This document shows, in pieces, positions 52,782-62,239 of a DNA stretch of 64,000 bases (its first letter is position 1; every line of letters starts with the position of its first letter). The stretch is taken from positions 1 to 64,000 of the forward strand of contig CAIWCD010000005.1 of the NCBI GenBank assembly GCA_903911145.1. The letters run 5' to 3'. The stretch is from an uncultured delta proteobacterium (GTDB lineage Bacteria; Myxococcota; Myxococcia; Myxococcales; 40CM-4-68-19). The notes below the pieces were generated by a model. It was not told where the DNA came from. It saw nothing but the letters and a program-made list of their open reading frames with translations, and made no database searches. The translations under genes were made by a program, and so were the position numbers.

Positions 52782-54698
52782 GTGCGCACCGTCCTCTCGA
52801 TCACATCTGCTCTGATCTCCGCAACCGTCCTCTGTGCGCTCTGCGGCACCCCTGCTGTCGCGGCGGAAGGCCGCTCAGTTGCGCCGTCGGCGATCGCGCG
52901 TCGCGAGCGGGAACACCCCTCCTCGCTGGCCGGACCAATCGCGCTGGCGCAGGCCTCGCTGCAGAAGCTCTCGAAGGACAAGCGGCGCCGCAAGTATCGC
53001 GATGGCTGGGACGCGATCGCGCACGATCTCGGGAGCGCGATCCATCGCTCGCCGAATGACGCCCGCGTTGATGAGGCGCGGCTTCTGCTCGCGCACGTCC
53101 GCGAGGAACTCTGGCTCGTCTCTCGCACGCCGTCGGATGCTCACGCTGCTGTGGCCGCCTACGCATCTCTCGATGAGATTCATCCGGGCAGCGTGGCCGG
53201 CCGCACCGCGCTCATCTCGGCCGTCCACCTCGCGCACCGCGCGCACCTTACCCACGAACTCGCTGCATCGGAAAAGCGACTGGCTCACTATCCCCGCTCC
53301 GCGGAACTGAACGAAGCGCTCGCGCTGGCTCCTGGCGCGGTCGAGCCGACGCCGAGCCATCACGACCTGGCTCCCGCGGGACACGGACTCGATGCCCGCG
53401 CGGCGACCCCGGCTGATCGCACGGCGATGCGCCCGGCCGACTCAGAGGACGACGACGCGACCGCTCCCGCGTCCGTGAAGAGTGCTCCCGTGACCGCGCC
53501 TCCTGCGGTCAAGCCTTCGTTGCGCGCAGAGCGGCTTGGCCTAGGCGCACCCGCATCCCCCTCGCGCGAGCCGAACTCGGATGTGCCCGCGGGTGCTGCG
53601 GCAGTTCTCGATCAACTGGTGCAGGCGGCGCGCGGACATGGCGCGGCTGACCTGCTCGGTGAGACTGGCCCGTCGACAGAGAAGCCGCTCGCGGGCGCCA
53701 CTGGCGCGGTCGCGGCGACGCTGGACGCAGGCACCGAGAATGCTTTGAGTGCCAATCATTTGAACGCAAACGATCTCGGCAACGCTCCGAAGGCAGCTCC
53801 TCCTGCCGCTGCCGAAGAGGGTGATGACAGCGACGTCGCTCCCGAGCCGGAAGAGGCCGACGATGAAGCGGCCCCGCGCCACACCAGCGCCTCGGCGCCC
53901 CGCGCGTTTGACACCTTGCCGTCCGACGCGGATTCCGAGAAGCGGGCACGAGATCTGCGCAAGTCCGCTCTGGGCGCGGCCTCCAGCTCGCTCGCGGCAC
54001 AGCTCGGTCTGAAAGTTCACACCGTCGTCGTCGATGCGGGCCACGGTGGGCACGACGCCGGCGCGATTGGCCCGCACGGTCTGCGCGAGAAGGACGTGAC
54101 GCTGAACATCGCGCGCAAGCTTGCCGACAAGCTGCGTGCGGCCGGGCTCACCGTCGTGCTCACGCGCGACAGCGACGATTACGTCGCGCTCTCGGAGCGC
54201 ACGCGCATCGCCAATGAAGCGAACGCCGATCTCTTCGTCTCGGTTCACTGCAACGCCGCGCGCCGCCGCAAGCTGGAAGGCGTCGAGACCTGGACGCTGA
54301 ACACGACTGCCGATCGCTACGCGCAGCGTCTGGCTGCGTTCGAGAATGCCGAGGCCGATGCGACGGTCTCCACCCTGCGCATGATCCTCGCGGATCTGGC
54401 GACGAAGGCGAACGCCAGTGACGCGCGCGAACTCGCGGAGACGGTGCAGTCGTCGATGGTGAAGAACCTGCGCTCGTCGGTCGGCAAGGTGAAGGACAAC
54501 GGCGTCAAGCAGGCGCTCTTCTACGTTCTGCTCGGAACGCACATGCCGTCGATCCTCGTCGAGACGGCGTTCCTCTCCAATCCTGTCGAGGAGAAGCGGC
54601 TCAAGACGCCCCGGTACCAGGACGGCGCGGCCGATGCGATCGCGCGCGGCGTGCAGCAGTTCATCAGCGCCAGGCGCGAGCTGGCGCGCGCTCCGTGA
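52782..54698 (+). CDS. N-acetylmuramoyl-L-alanine amidase (Amidase_3), exported
   Basis: 638 residues. A signal peptide (LSITSALISATVLCALCGTPAVAA) precedes a helical region (about 45-190, TPR-like in places) and a long acidic Pro/Ala-rich linker (about 190-405). The catalytic Amidase_3 domain (about 410-632) has VVDAGHGGHDAGA (zinc His), LREKDVTLNIA (Glu ligand), VSVHCNA (second His) and LVETAFLSN (catalytic Glu). AmiC-type enzymes split the amide between muramic acid and the stem peptide during septum splitting. The start is GTG 52782. The linker and N-terminal part are longer than usual and lack an obvious AMIN domain. Confidence 0.9.
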   Translation: MRTVLSITSALISATVLCALCGTPAVAAEGRSVAPSAIARREREHPSSLAGPIALAQASLQKLSKDKRRRKYRDGWDAIAHDLGSAIHRSPNDARVDEARLLLAHVREELWLVSRTPSDAHAAVAAYASLDEIHPGSVAGRTALISAVHLAHRAHLTHELAASEKRLAHYPRSAELNEALALAPGAVEPTPSHHDLAPAGHGLDARAATPADRTAMRPADSEDDDATAPASVKSAPVTAPPAVKPSLRAERLGLGAPASPSREPNSDVPAGAAAVLDQLVQAARGHGAADLLGETGPSTEKPLAGATGAVAATLDAGTENALSANHLNANDLGNAPKAAPPAAAEEGDDSDVAPEPEEADDEAAPRHTSASAPRAFDTLPSDADSEKRARDLRKSALGAASSSLAAQLGLKVHTVVVDAGHGGHDAGAIGPHGLREKDVTLNIARKLADKLRAAGLTVVLTRDSDDYVALSERTRIANEANADLFVSVHCNAARRRKLEGVETWTLNTTADRYAQRLAAFENAEADATVSTLRMILADLATKANASDARELAETVQSSMVKNLRSSVGKVKDNGVKQALFYVLLGTHMPSILVETAFLSNPVEEKRLKTPRYQDGAADAIARGVQQFISARRELARAP

Positions 54699-54728
54699 TC
54701 CTCGCGCTCTCTCGAGTAGATTGAGCGG

Positions 54729-57527
54729 ATGTCGAGCACTTCGCAGACTCCTCCTCCGCATCCTCCTCGCGCGCAATCGCTCACTCCAGCGGTCCTGCGC
54801 GCGCGCGAGCGCCTTGCTCTGGGCCGCGCGGAGATCCGCGGGCGACACCAGGCGGGCGCGGGAGGACAGGAGATCGTCCGGGCGATCTCGGCGCTGACCG
54901 ACGAGGTGATCTGCGAGCTGTTCGCCGCCATCACAAACGAGATCGTTGGTGTTCAAAGCATCCCGCTCGCGCTCGTCGCGACCGGTGGGTACGGACGGCA
55001 CGAACTCGCGCCACGCTCGGATGTCGATCTGCTCGCGCTGCTCCCCGACGAGAACGCTCCAGGGGCTGCCGAGGCCGCGCTGGTGGCGGAGCAGCTGCAT
55101 CGCGCGCTCTGGGATGCGGGGCTCGAGGCGGGGTTCGCCGCGCGAACCTTGGCGCAGTCGCTCGCTCTGGCTGATCAGGATCACACCGCGCGCACGGCGC
55201 TGCTCGATTGCCGGCTGATCGCAGGCGATGCGGCGCTCTACAAGACGCTCGAGCGTGCGGCGGTCGTCGAGTGGGATTCGCGGCGAGTCGAAGAGTTCAT
55301 CAAGGACAAGCTCGACGAGCAGCAGGCGCGCCGGAAGCGATACGGCGGCTCTATCTGGCTGCTCGAGCCGCATCTCAAACAGGGCAAGGGCGGCCTGCGC
55401 GATCTGCAATGCGCGCTCTGGATCGCGCGCGCACGTCACAAGGTCGCAGGGCTCGGCGAAGCGGGCGAGCGCGGTCTTCTTCCCTCGCGCGACGTCGCGG
55501 CCGCGCGAGCCGCGAGAGATTGGCTCTGGCGCCTGCGCAACGAGCTGCACGAGACGACGGGCCGCCGCGATGATCGCCTCACGTTCGACAACCAGAGGAA
55601 GATTGCGCAGGCCCTCGGCTACGCCGACACAGAGCACGAGTTGGGTGTCGAGCGGCTCATGCGCGAGACGTACACGGCGCTGCAGGAGATCGCGCGCGCC
55701 TCCGATGCGCTGATCGATCGCTGCGCGATTGAAGAGATTCCACGTCCGTCGTCGCTGGTGACGAGTCTCCCTGCGCTCGCCGGTGCACTGCTCGGGCGCA
55801 GGCCGCCCCAGGCCAAGCCGATCGACGCGGCCTTCAAGCTGTGGCACGGGCGCATCACCGTCGCCGACAAGGACACGTTTGCGCGCAGGCACGCAGATCT
55901 CGTGCGCGTCTTCGCCGTCGCGGAATCTCTCGACGTCCCGATCTACAGCTACGCGCGTGATCTGCTCGTGCAGGAGCTCGCCCGCCTCGGGCCTGAGCTC
56001 GCCAACGATCGAGACGCCCACTTCGAGTGCTGGCAGATCTTCACGCGCGAGGGCAGCGTCGGTGCGCAGCTCTTCGCGATGCATGAACTGGGTGTGCTCG
56101 GCGCGCTCTTCCCCGAGTTGCAGCGGCTGCGGGCCCGCGCGCAGCACAGCCTCTACCATGTGTACACGGTCGACACGCACACCGTCTTCGCGCTCCAGCG
56201 CATGTGCCGATTGCGCGCTGGCGCGCTCGGCGAAGAAGAGCCGGAGCTCACGCGGGTCGCACGCGCGCAGGAGCGGCCGCTCGCGCTCATGCTCGGTCTG
56301 CTCTTCCACGACCTCGGAAAAGGGCTCGGCGGTGATCATTCACAGCGCGGCGCCGAGTTGGTCCGGGCCTACGCAGAGCGGGTCGCGCTCGATCCGGCCG
56401 ACGCGGCAGACGTCGAGTGGCTGGTGCTGCAGCACCTGACGATGAGCCACATCTCGCAGCGTCGCGATCTCGAGGACGTCGAGTTGATCGAAGCGTTCGC
56501 GCGCGACTGCCGCACGGTCGAGCGTCTCGAGATGCTCTACCTCCTGACCTACGCAGACATGGCCTCGGTGTCGCCGGAGAATTGGAACGGGTGGAAAGCG
56601 GGCCTCTTGCGCACGCTCTATGAAAAGGCCCACGCGGTGCTGCAGGCGGAGGGCATGGACGCCCCTGAGCATGAGCGCGTTCTGGAGGCGCGGCGCGATC
56701 GGCTCGCCGCGCAGATCGCGGCCCTGCTTGCTCCCGTCGAGGAGCCGTCTCTTCGCGGACGTCCAGAGCGTGCGCGGCCCACCAGTGCGCCACCGCCGAC
56801 GACTCCGACTTCTCTCGCGACGCAGTTCGTTCACGCTGCACCGGAGCGATATCTCTCCACGGTGCGACCCGCTGATGCCGCGCGCCATCTCGCGCTCTGG
56901 CTCGATGCACGCCGAAGCGGTTTCGCCTCGGAGTTGCGGCTGCGGGAGAGCGGCGAGGCGGAGTTGACGCTGCTTGCTCCGGATCGTCCCGGTCTCCTTG
57001 CGCTCTTCTCGGCCGCGCTGGCTGCGGCCGGGATCGATATTCTCACCGCAGAGGTTCATTCGCTCGAAGGAGGGATCGCACTCGATCGCTTCCTCGTCCG
57101 CGAACCCGGCGGCGGTGCTCCCGCGGTTGGTCGATGGGAGACGGCGCGCAACGATCTGCGCAAGCTGCTCGCGGGCGAGGAGAGTCCGGCGCGCCTTGTT
57201 CAGAAGCGGTTGCGGCGCTCTGCCTATGCCAGCGCGCAGCCCGCGGTGGAGACGCGGGTGCGCCTCGACAACCGGTCGTCGCAGCGCTTCACTGTGCTCG
57301 ACGTGATCGCGCAGGACCGCCCTGGGCTTCTCTTTGCGATCGCCGAAGCACTTCACGATGCAGGCGCGTCGATCGAGTTGGCGCGAATCGCGACAGAGGG
57401 CAACCGCGCCGCCGACGCGTTCTACCTGCGGGACGCGCGTGCCGCGGGCCGCAAGTTGGTTGACGACGCACGTGGTGCGCAGGTGCTGCAGGCCGTCCGA
57501 TCCGCCATCGCCGCTCTGGGCGCGTAG
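54729..57527 (+). CDS. glnD: PII uridylyltransferase/uridylyl-removing enzyme GlnD
   Basis: 932 residues, close to the usual 890-930. GlnD senses glutamine and adds or removes UMP on PII proteins. Nucleotidyltransferase domain: ATGGYGRHELAPRSDVDLLA near residue 80. HD domain for the reverse reaction: LLFHDLGKGLGGDHSQRG near residue 520 and VLQHLTMSHISQRRD. Two ACT domains follow (about 740-820 and 855-932: LLAPDRPGLLALFSAALAAA and VIAQDRPGLLFAIAEALHDA). TAGATT lies 6 bases before the ATG at 54729 with no Shine-Dalgarno, fitting a leaderless start. No glnB/glnK gene is adjacent. Confidence 0.95.
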   Translation: MSSTSQTPPPHPPRAQSLTPAVLRARERLALGRAEIRGRHQAGAGGQEIVRAISALTDEVICELFAAITNEIVGVQSIPLALVATGGYGRHELAPRSDVDLLALLPDENAPGAAEAALVAEQLHRALWDAGLEAGFAARTLAQSLALADQDHTARTALLDCRLIAGDAALYKTLERAAVVEWDSRRVEEFIKDKLDEQQARRKRYGGSIWLLEPHLKQGKGGLRDLQCALWIARARHKVAGLGEAGERGLLPSRDVAAARAARDWLWRLRNELHETTGRRDDRLTFDNQRKIAQALGYADTEHELGVERLMRETYTALQEIARASDALIDRCAIEEIPRPSSLVTSLPALAGALLGRRPPQAKPIDAAFKLWHGRITVADKDTFARRHADLVRVFAVAESLDVPIYSYARDLLVQELARLGPELANDRDAHFECWQIFTREGSVGAQLFAMHELGVLGALFPELQRLRARAQHSLYHVYTVDTHTVFALQRMCRLRAGALGEEEPELTRVARAQERPLALMLGLLFHDLGKGLGGDHSQRGAELVRAYAERVALDPADAADVEWLVLQHLTMSHISQRRDLEDVELIEAFARDCRTVERLEMLYLLTYADMASVSPENWNGWKAGLLRTLYEKAHAVLQAEGMDAPEHERVLEARRDRLAAQIAALLAPVEEPSLRGRPERARPTSAPPPTTPTSLATQFVHAAPERYLSTVRPADAARHLALWLDARRSGFASELRLRESGEAELTLLAPDRPGLLALFSAALAAAGIDILTAEVHSLEGGIALDRFLVREPGGGAPAVGRWETARNDLRKLLAGEESPARLVQKRLRRSAYASAQPAVETRVRLDNRSSQRFTVLDVIAQDRPGLLFAIAEALHDAGASIELARIATEGNRAADAFYLRDARAAGRKLVDDARGAQVLQAVRSAIAALGA

Positions 57528-57562
57528 CGATGCTGGCCTCGACGATGGGACCCGCACGGATA

Positions 57563-57593
57563 TGACAATGTGACTCTTATTGTCACATTGTCA
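57563..57593. terminator. Perfect 12-bp inverted repeat between glnD and xerD
   Basis: TGACAATGTGAC (57563-57574) and GTCACATTGTCA (57582-57593) are exact reverse complements around TCTTATT. It lies between convergent genes, 36 bases after glnD and 13 before the xerD stop, so a bidirectional terminator is the simplest reading; the A/T content is high for this DNA. An operator is the alternative. Confidence 0.6.
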
Positions 57594-57605
57594 CTTCCGA
57601 CGTCT

Positions 57606-58510
<905 letters not shown>

Positions 58511-58511
<1 letters not shown>

Positions 58512-59140
58512 CACCCGTGCTCCTCGAACTTCCCTTTGCCCTGGCGGAGGATCTCGGGGATGGGACCGCAGAGATCGAGCACGGTGCTCGGCTCATTCAA
58601 CGTCGCGCCGCCGTCGAGAATCAGATCGATCGCGTGGCCGAGCTGCTCCTGTACTTCGCCCGCATCGATGGGCATCTCCATCTCGGCGTCGGGAAGTTGC
58701 GCTGAGGTGGTGGCGAGCGGTCTTCCGAGCGCCTCGACCAGCGCGAGCGCGATCGGTGCATCGGGGATGCGGATACCGACCGTGCGCTGTCGGGTGAGCG
58801 CGGTGCGCGGCACGATCTTCGTCGCAGGAAGAACGAACGTGAACGGCCCCGGAGTCAGCCGCTTGATGATTCGATAGGCCTCGTTGCTGACGATGGCGTA
58901 CTTCGCGACCTCGGCGAGATCGGCGCAGAGGATGGTGAACGGCTTGCGATCGTCGCGCCGCTTGAGCGCAGCCATCCGCTCGACGGCCTTCTTCTGCGAG
59001 AAGTCGCAGCCGATCGCGTAGTAGGTGTCGGTTGGATAGGCGATGATCCCGTTCGCCTCGAGCGCCGCGAGCGCGCGCTGGATGTGATGCGGCTGCGGGT
59101 GCCGCGCATCGACCTCTTGAATCGGAGCTTGTCTGGCCAC
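58511..59140 (-). CDS. Sua5/YciO/YrdC family protein (threonylcarbamoyl-AMP synthase-like)
   Basis: 209 residues. The YrdC fold is visible: GIIAYPTDTYYAIGCDFSQ, MAALKRRDDRKPFTIL (substrate-binding KxR and S/T-rich region), TPGPFTFVLPAT, VGIRIPDAP and PLATTSAQLPD. Family members make the threonylcarbamoyl-AMP used for the t6A modification of tRNA. DTYYAIG in place of DTVYGLG and the short length point to the YciO branch, whose role is less certain. The GTG at 59140 has GAGAGAGG upstream. It is divergent from ndk and coupled to xerD. Confidence 0.88.
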
Positions 59141-59268
59141 GAGGGAAGCCTCTCTCGGGAATCACGTTCCGTAAAGAAAACGGGCGCGTCGACTCCTCTG
59201 GCTGCCTTGTCCGTGGAGCCCTCCTATGGTAATGGCGCGCGCCTCATCACCCACGAGGGAGTTTTCAC

Positions 59269-59706
59269 ATGGCCATCGAGCGTACGTTCTCCATTCTCAA
59301 GCCCGACGCACTCCAGTCCGGCGTCATCGGCAAGGTCCTCGCGAAGTTCGAGGAGGCCGGTCTCAAGCCCGTGGCGATGAAGATGGTGCAGCTCTCGCGC
59401 GCCGAGGCCGAGGAGTTCTACGGCATCCACCGCGAGCGCGGCTTCTTCAAGGCGCTCATCGACTTCATGACGTCGGGCCCGGTGATCCTGCAGGTTCTCG
59501 AGGGCGAGAACGCGATCGCGAAGAACCGCGAAGTGATGGGCGCGACGAACCCGGCCAACGCCGCGGAGGGCACCATCCGCCGGTCGTTCGCCAAGAGCAT
59601 CGACGCCAACACCGTGCACGGCTCCGACTCGGCGGAGAACGCCAAGATCGAGATCGCCTACTTCTTCGCGGGCACCGAGATCGTCAAGTACAACTGGGCG
59701 AAGTAA
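59269..59706 (+). CDS. ndk: Nucleoside diphosphate kinase
   Basis: 145 residues, the normal length. Ndk transfers the gamma phosphate of ATP to other NDPs through a phospho-His. [19 protein letters not shown] at the N-terminus, [14 protein letters not shown] in the middle, and the active-site [12 protein letters not shown] with its catalytic His near residue 119. The ATG at 59269 has GAGGGAG about 8 bases upstream. It is divergent from the Sua5/YciO gene across 128 bases in which I see only weak promoter-like words, and is followed by a CorC/HlyC-type gene. Confidence 0.97.
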   Translation: MAIERTFSILKPDALQSGVIGKVLAKFEEAGLKPVAMKMVQLSRAEAEEFYGIHRERGFFKALIDFMTSGPVILQVLEGENAIAKNREVMGATNPANAAEGTIRRSFAKSIDANTVHGSDSAENAKIEIAYFFAGTEIVKYNWAK

Positions 59707-59752
59707 GAGTTCACGTACGCGGCGGAGCCGGGCGCGTTAGAGTGGAGCCACT

Positions 59753-61051
59753 TTGGTTCCAATCTGGCAGTGGGTCGCCGTCGCGGCCGGACTTTTCGGC
59801 TCCGCATTCTTCTCCTCCTCCGAGACTGCGCTGACCGCGCTCGGCGAGGCGCGCGTCGCTTCGCTGATCGAACAGGGAGGAACCACCGCGCGCCCGCTTC
59901 GGCTCTGGCAGCGCGATCCCGATCGCGTCCTGATCGCGCTGCTCATCGGCAACACGCTCGTCAACGTCGGCATGGGCATTCTCGCGACGATGATCGCGGA
60001 CGGGTACGGCGTCGGTGATCATCCGGCGGTCCTCACTGGCGTCACGACCTGCGCGCTGCTCACGTTCGGTGAGATCACGCCGAAGACCTTTGCCAAGCGA
60101 TATGCGAGCGGTGTTGCCGTGGCCGCGATGCCGCTGGTTGCGCTGACGACGTTCATCCTCTGGCCGGTCGTGTGGATCTTCGCGGCCGTGCCCCGCCTGC
60201 TCCAGCGCGCGATCGGTGCGGAGGGGCCTTCGCAATCTCCCGTGACGTCGCAGGAGTTGGGCTTCCTGATTGAGCACGGCGCGCGCCACGGTGCGCTCGA
60301 CGCGGCATCAGAAGAGCTGCTCAGCTCGGTGCTGAAGTTCAGTGAGACGCGCGTGAAGGAGATCATGGTTCCGCGCACGCAGGTGGTCGCGCTCGAGGCG
60401 ACGGCGACCTACGAGGAGACGCTCAAGCTCGTCACCGAGAGCGAACTGTCGCGCATCCCCGTCTATCGCGAGACAATGGACGAAGTGATCGGCGTGCTCC
60501 AGTCGCGCCGTTTTCTCGCCGAGCAGCGCGGTGGAGTTCTGCCGGCGGCGTTCACGTTGAGCCGCTACATCAAGCCGCCGTTCTTCGTCCCCGACGCGAT
60601 GAAGGTCGCGCGCGTTCTCAGCGAGATGCAGAAGCGCAAGACGCATCTGGCGATCGTCGTCGATGAGCACGGTGGCACCTCCGGCATCGCGACGCTCGAG
60701 GACGTTCTCGAAGAGATCGTCGGCGAGATTCACGACGAGAGCGATGTCGAGGTGAAGCGCCTTCGCGTGCTCCAGGACGGCGTCGTGCTCGCCGATGCGC
60801 AGGTTGCCATCCGCGATGTCGAAGAGCAGCTCGGCGTCGAGTTTCCCGAGGGAGACTTCGACACGCTTGGCGGATTTCTCACGGCCACCGCAGGGCGCGT
60901 TCCCCCTGCTGGCTCGCTGGTGGTCTGGGGGCCGCTGACGTTCACGGTGAAGGCCGCAGACGAGAAGCGCGTGCTGCGCGTCGAGATCGCGCGTGCGCCA
61001 GAGCGGCCGGCGTCGCGGCCGCCACCCGTGAAGAGTGCGCCGGAGAGCTGA
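59753..61051 (+). CDS. CNNM/CorC/HlyC-type membrane protein with CBS domains
   Basis: 432 residues. An N-terminal DUF21 domain (about 1-190) has three to four membrane segments, opening with AGLFGSAFFSSSETALTALGEARV (the SETA signature is typical). Two CBS domains (about 205-325) include VKEIMVPRTQVVAL and THLAIVVDEHGGTSGIATLEDVL; a CorC_HlyC domain ends it (about 345-425). Relatives transport or help export Mg2+ or Co2+; the haemolysin name is historical. It starts at TTG 59753, with GGAG 7 bases upstream. Convergent with the beta-helix gene (21 bases). Confidence 0.92.
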   Translation: MVPIWQWVAVAAGLFGSAFFSSSETALTALGEARVASLIEQGGTTARPLRLWQRDPDRVLIALLIGNTLVNVGMGILATMIADGYGVGDHPAVLTGVTTCALLTFGEITPKTFAKRYASGVAVAAMPLVALTTFILWPVVWIFAAVPRLLQRAIGAEGPSQSPVTSQELGFLIEHGARHGALDAASEELLSSVLKFSETRVKEIMVPRTQVVALEATATYEETLKLVTESELSRIPVYRETMDEVIGVLQSRRFLAEQRGGVLPAAFTLSRYIKPPFFVPDAMKVARVLSEMQKRKTHLAIVVDEHGGTSGIATLEDVLEEIVGEIHDESDVEVKRLRVLQDGVVLADAQVAIRDVEEQLGVEFPEGDFDTLGGFLTATAGRVPPAGSLVVWGPLTFTVKAADEKRVLRVEIARAPERPASRPPPVKSAPES

Positions 61052-61072
61052 GCGCGCGGCTGCGAAGCGAGG

Positions 61073-62173
61073 TCAGGGTGTTTCTGAGCGCGAGATCGTC
61101 GCGCCTGGCGTCGCCACCAGATCCGTCGAGCCGTTGGAGATCTCACATCCTGACAGCGTGAGTACGCCCTGCGATGCGACTGCCGCGGCGGCCTGTCCCG
61201 CGCCCTGGATCATGCATCCACGAATCGCCGCGCGTCCCCCCATGACCGAGACGGCCGCGCCTCCGTTGTCCAGAATGCGATCCCCGTCCGAATCGATCTG
61301 GCTGTTGTTCGCGTACAGCCCGTCCCCCTCGAGCCCCTGCGCGTCGGAGCGCGCACCGGAGATGAGATTCTGCGAGAGAGAGGCTGTCGAGTTGAGAAGC
61401 TTGATGCCGATGCTTCCGGCGCGAACGATTCGGTTGCCGCGAATCCGCAGCGGGTGCGCGCCGGAGATTGAGAGGGCAGCTTCGCTGAAAGGTCCATCGA
61501 ACAGCGTCTCCTCGATCGAACCCGAGCTGAGAATTACGCCCGCTCCCGTCCGGCTGGTCTCTGCGATGCGACTCGCCTTGAGCTCGAAGCGGGAATGAAA
61601 CGCCAGCAAGCCGTACTCGGTGCGCGTGATGTGCAGGTGATCAATTCGGGCGCGCGTGTGGGCGAGGTAGAGCGCCGACCCGCGGTGATCGGCCAGTTCG
61701 AGACTCGAGATCGTCGCGTCGCAACCCTGGAGCCAGACTCCGAACTGGCTCGTGTGCGCGACTCCTCCTCCTCGCAGCGAGAGCGAGCCCCGATGCATCA
61801 CAATACCGCGCGTTCCGCCGACGACGTGGACCTCGAGCAACGCCACACCGAACGCGTCCTCGGCTGCGATGCCGACGCCTCTCGGCGATGCGCGCACAAG
61901 CAGCCCTTCAACGGTGACGCCATTTCCGCGGATGGTGAGCGTTGTCTCTCCGCCCTCGAGCGTTGCTCCGGGCGACGCGATGAGGTGCACGCGCGGGCCG
62001 ATCGTCCACGGGCCGCGATAGTTGCCCGCGGGAAGTTGCACGGTCTGCCCCGGCTGCAGCGATGCAGCCCAGGCTGCGTCGGGCATGGCGGCAAGCAGCC
62101 CACGCGGCACAAGCGCCAGCGCGAGGAGCAGCAGGCAGCTGGCGCGCAGACGCGTTGGATGGTGCGCAGGCAT
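61073..62173 (-). CDS. Exported right-handed beta-helix protein
   Basis: 366 residues. A signal peptide (ASCLLLLALALVPRGLLAAM) precedes a parallel beta-helix (about 45-360) with repeated short turns of the NosD/PbH1 type: LTIRGNGVTVEGLLV, GIVMHRGSLSLRGG, LLAFHSRFELKASRI, LYANNSQIDSDGDRI and AIRGCMIQGAG. Such folds occur in polysaccharide lyases and in periplasmic helper proteins, but no catalytic motif is evident. The ATG at 62173 begins the signal peptide; TACTGT lies 9 bases upstream. It is divergent from rlmN (66 bases). Confidence 0.82.
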   Translation of the reverse strand: MPAHHPTRLRASCLLLLALALVPRGLLAAMPDAAWAASLQPGQTVQLPAGNYRGPWTIGPRVHLIASPGATLEGGETTLTIRGNGVTVEGLLVRASPRGVGIAAEDAFGVALLEVHVVGGTRGIVMHRGSLSLRGGGVAHTSQFGVWLQGCDATISSLELADHRGSALYLAHTRARIDHLHITRTEYGLLAFHSRFELKASRIAETSRTGAGVILSSGSIEETLFDGPFSEAALSISGAHPLRIRGNRIVRAGSIGIKLLNSTASLSQNLISGARSDAQGLEGDGLYANNSQIDSDGDRILDNGGAAVSVMGGRAAIRGCMIQGAGQAAAAVASQGVLTLSGCEISNGSTDLVATPGATISRSETP

Positions 62174-62239
62174 GAAGGCCGGACAGTACCCTGCGCGCCG
62201 CGCTGGCCGATCGCACTTGATGGTGTACAAGCAGCGCGC

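Noticed and set aside
53541-56339. Minus-strand frame of 932 codons across the amidase and glnD genes
   Set aside because: Both strands cannot be coding here; the plus strand has complete Amidase_3 and GlnD motifs, while the minus frame is Arg/Glu-rich shadow sequence. Its equality in length to GlnD is chance.
59207-59233. ndk promoter (TTGTCC and TATGGT/GGTAAT)
   Set aside because: The spacing of 12-15 bases does not suit a sigma-70 promoter.
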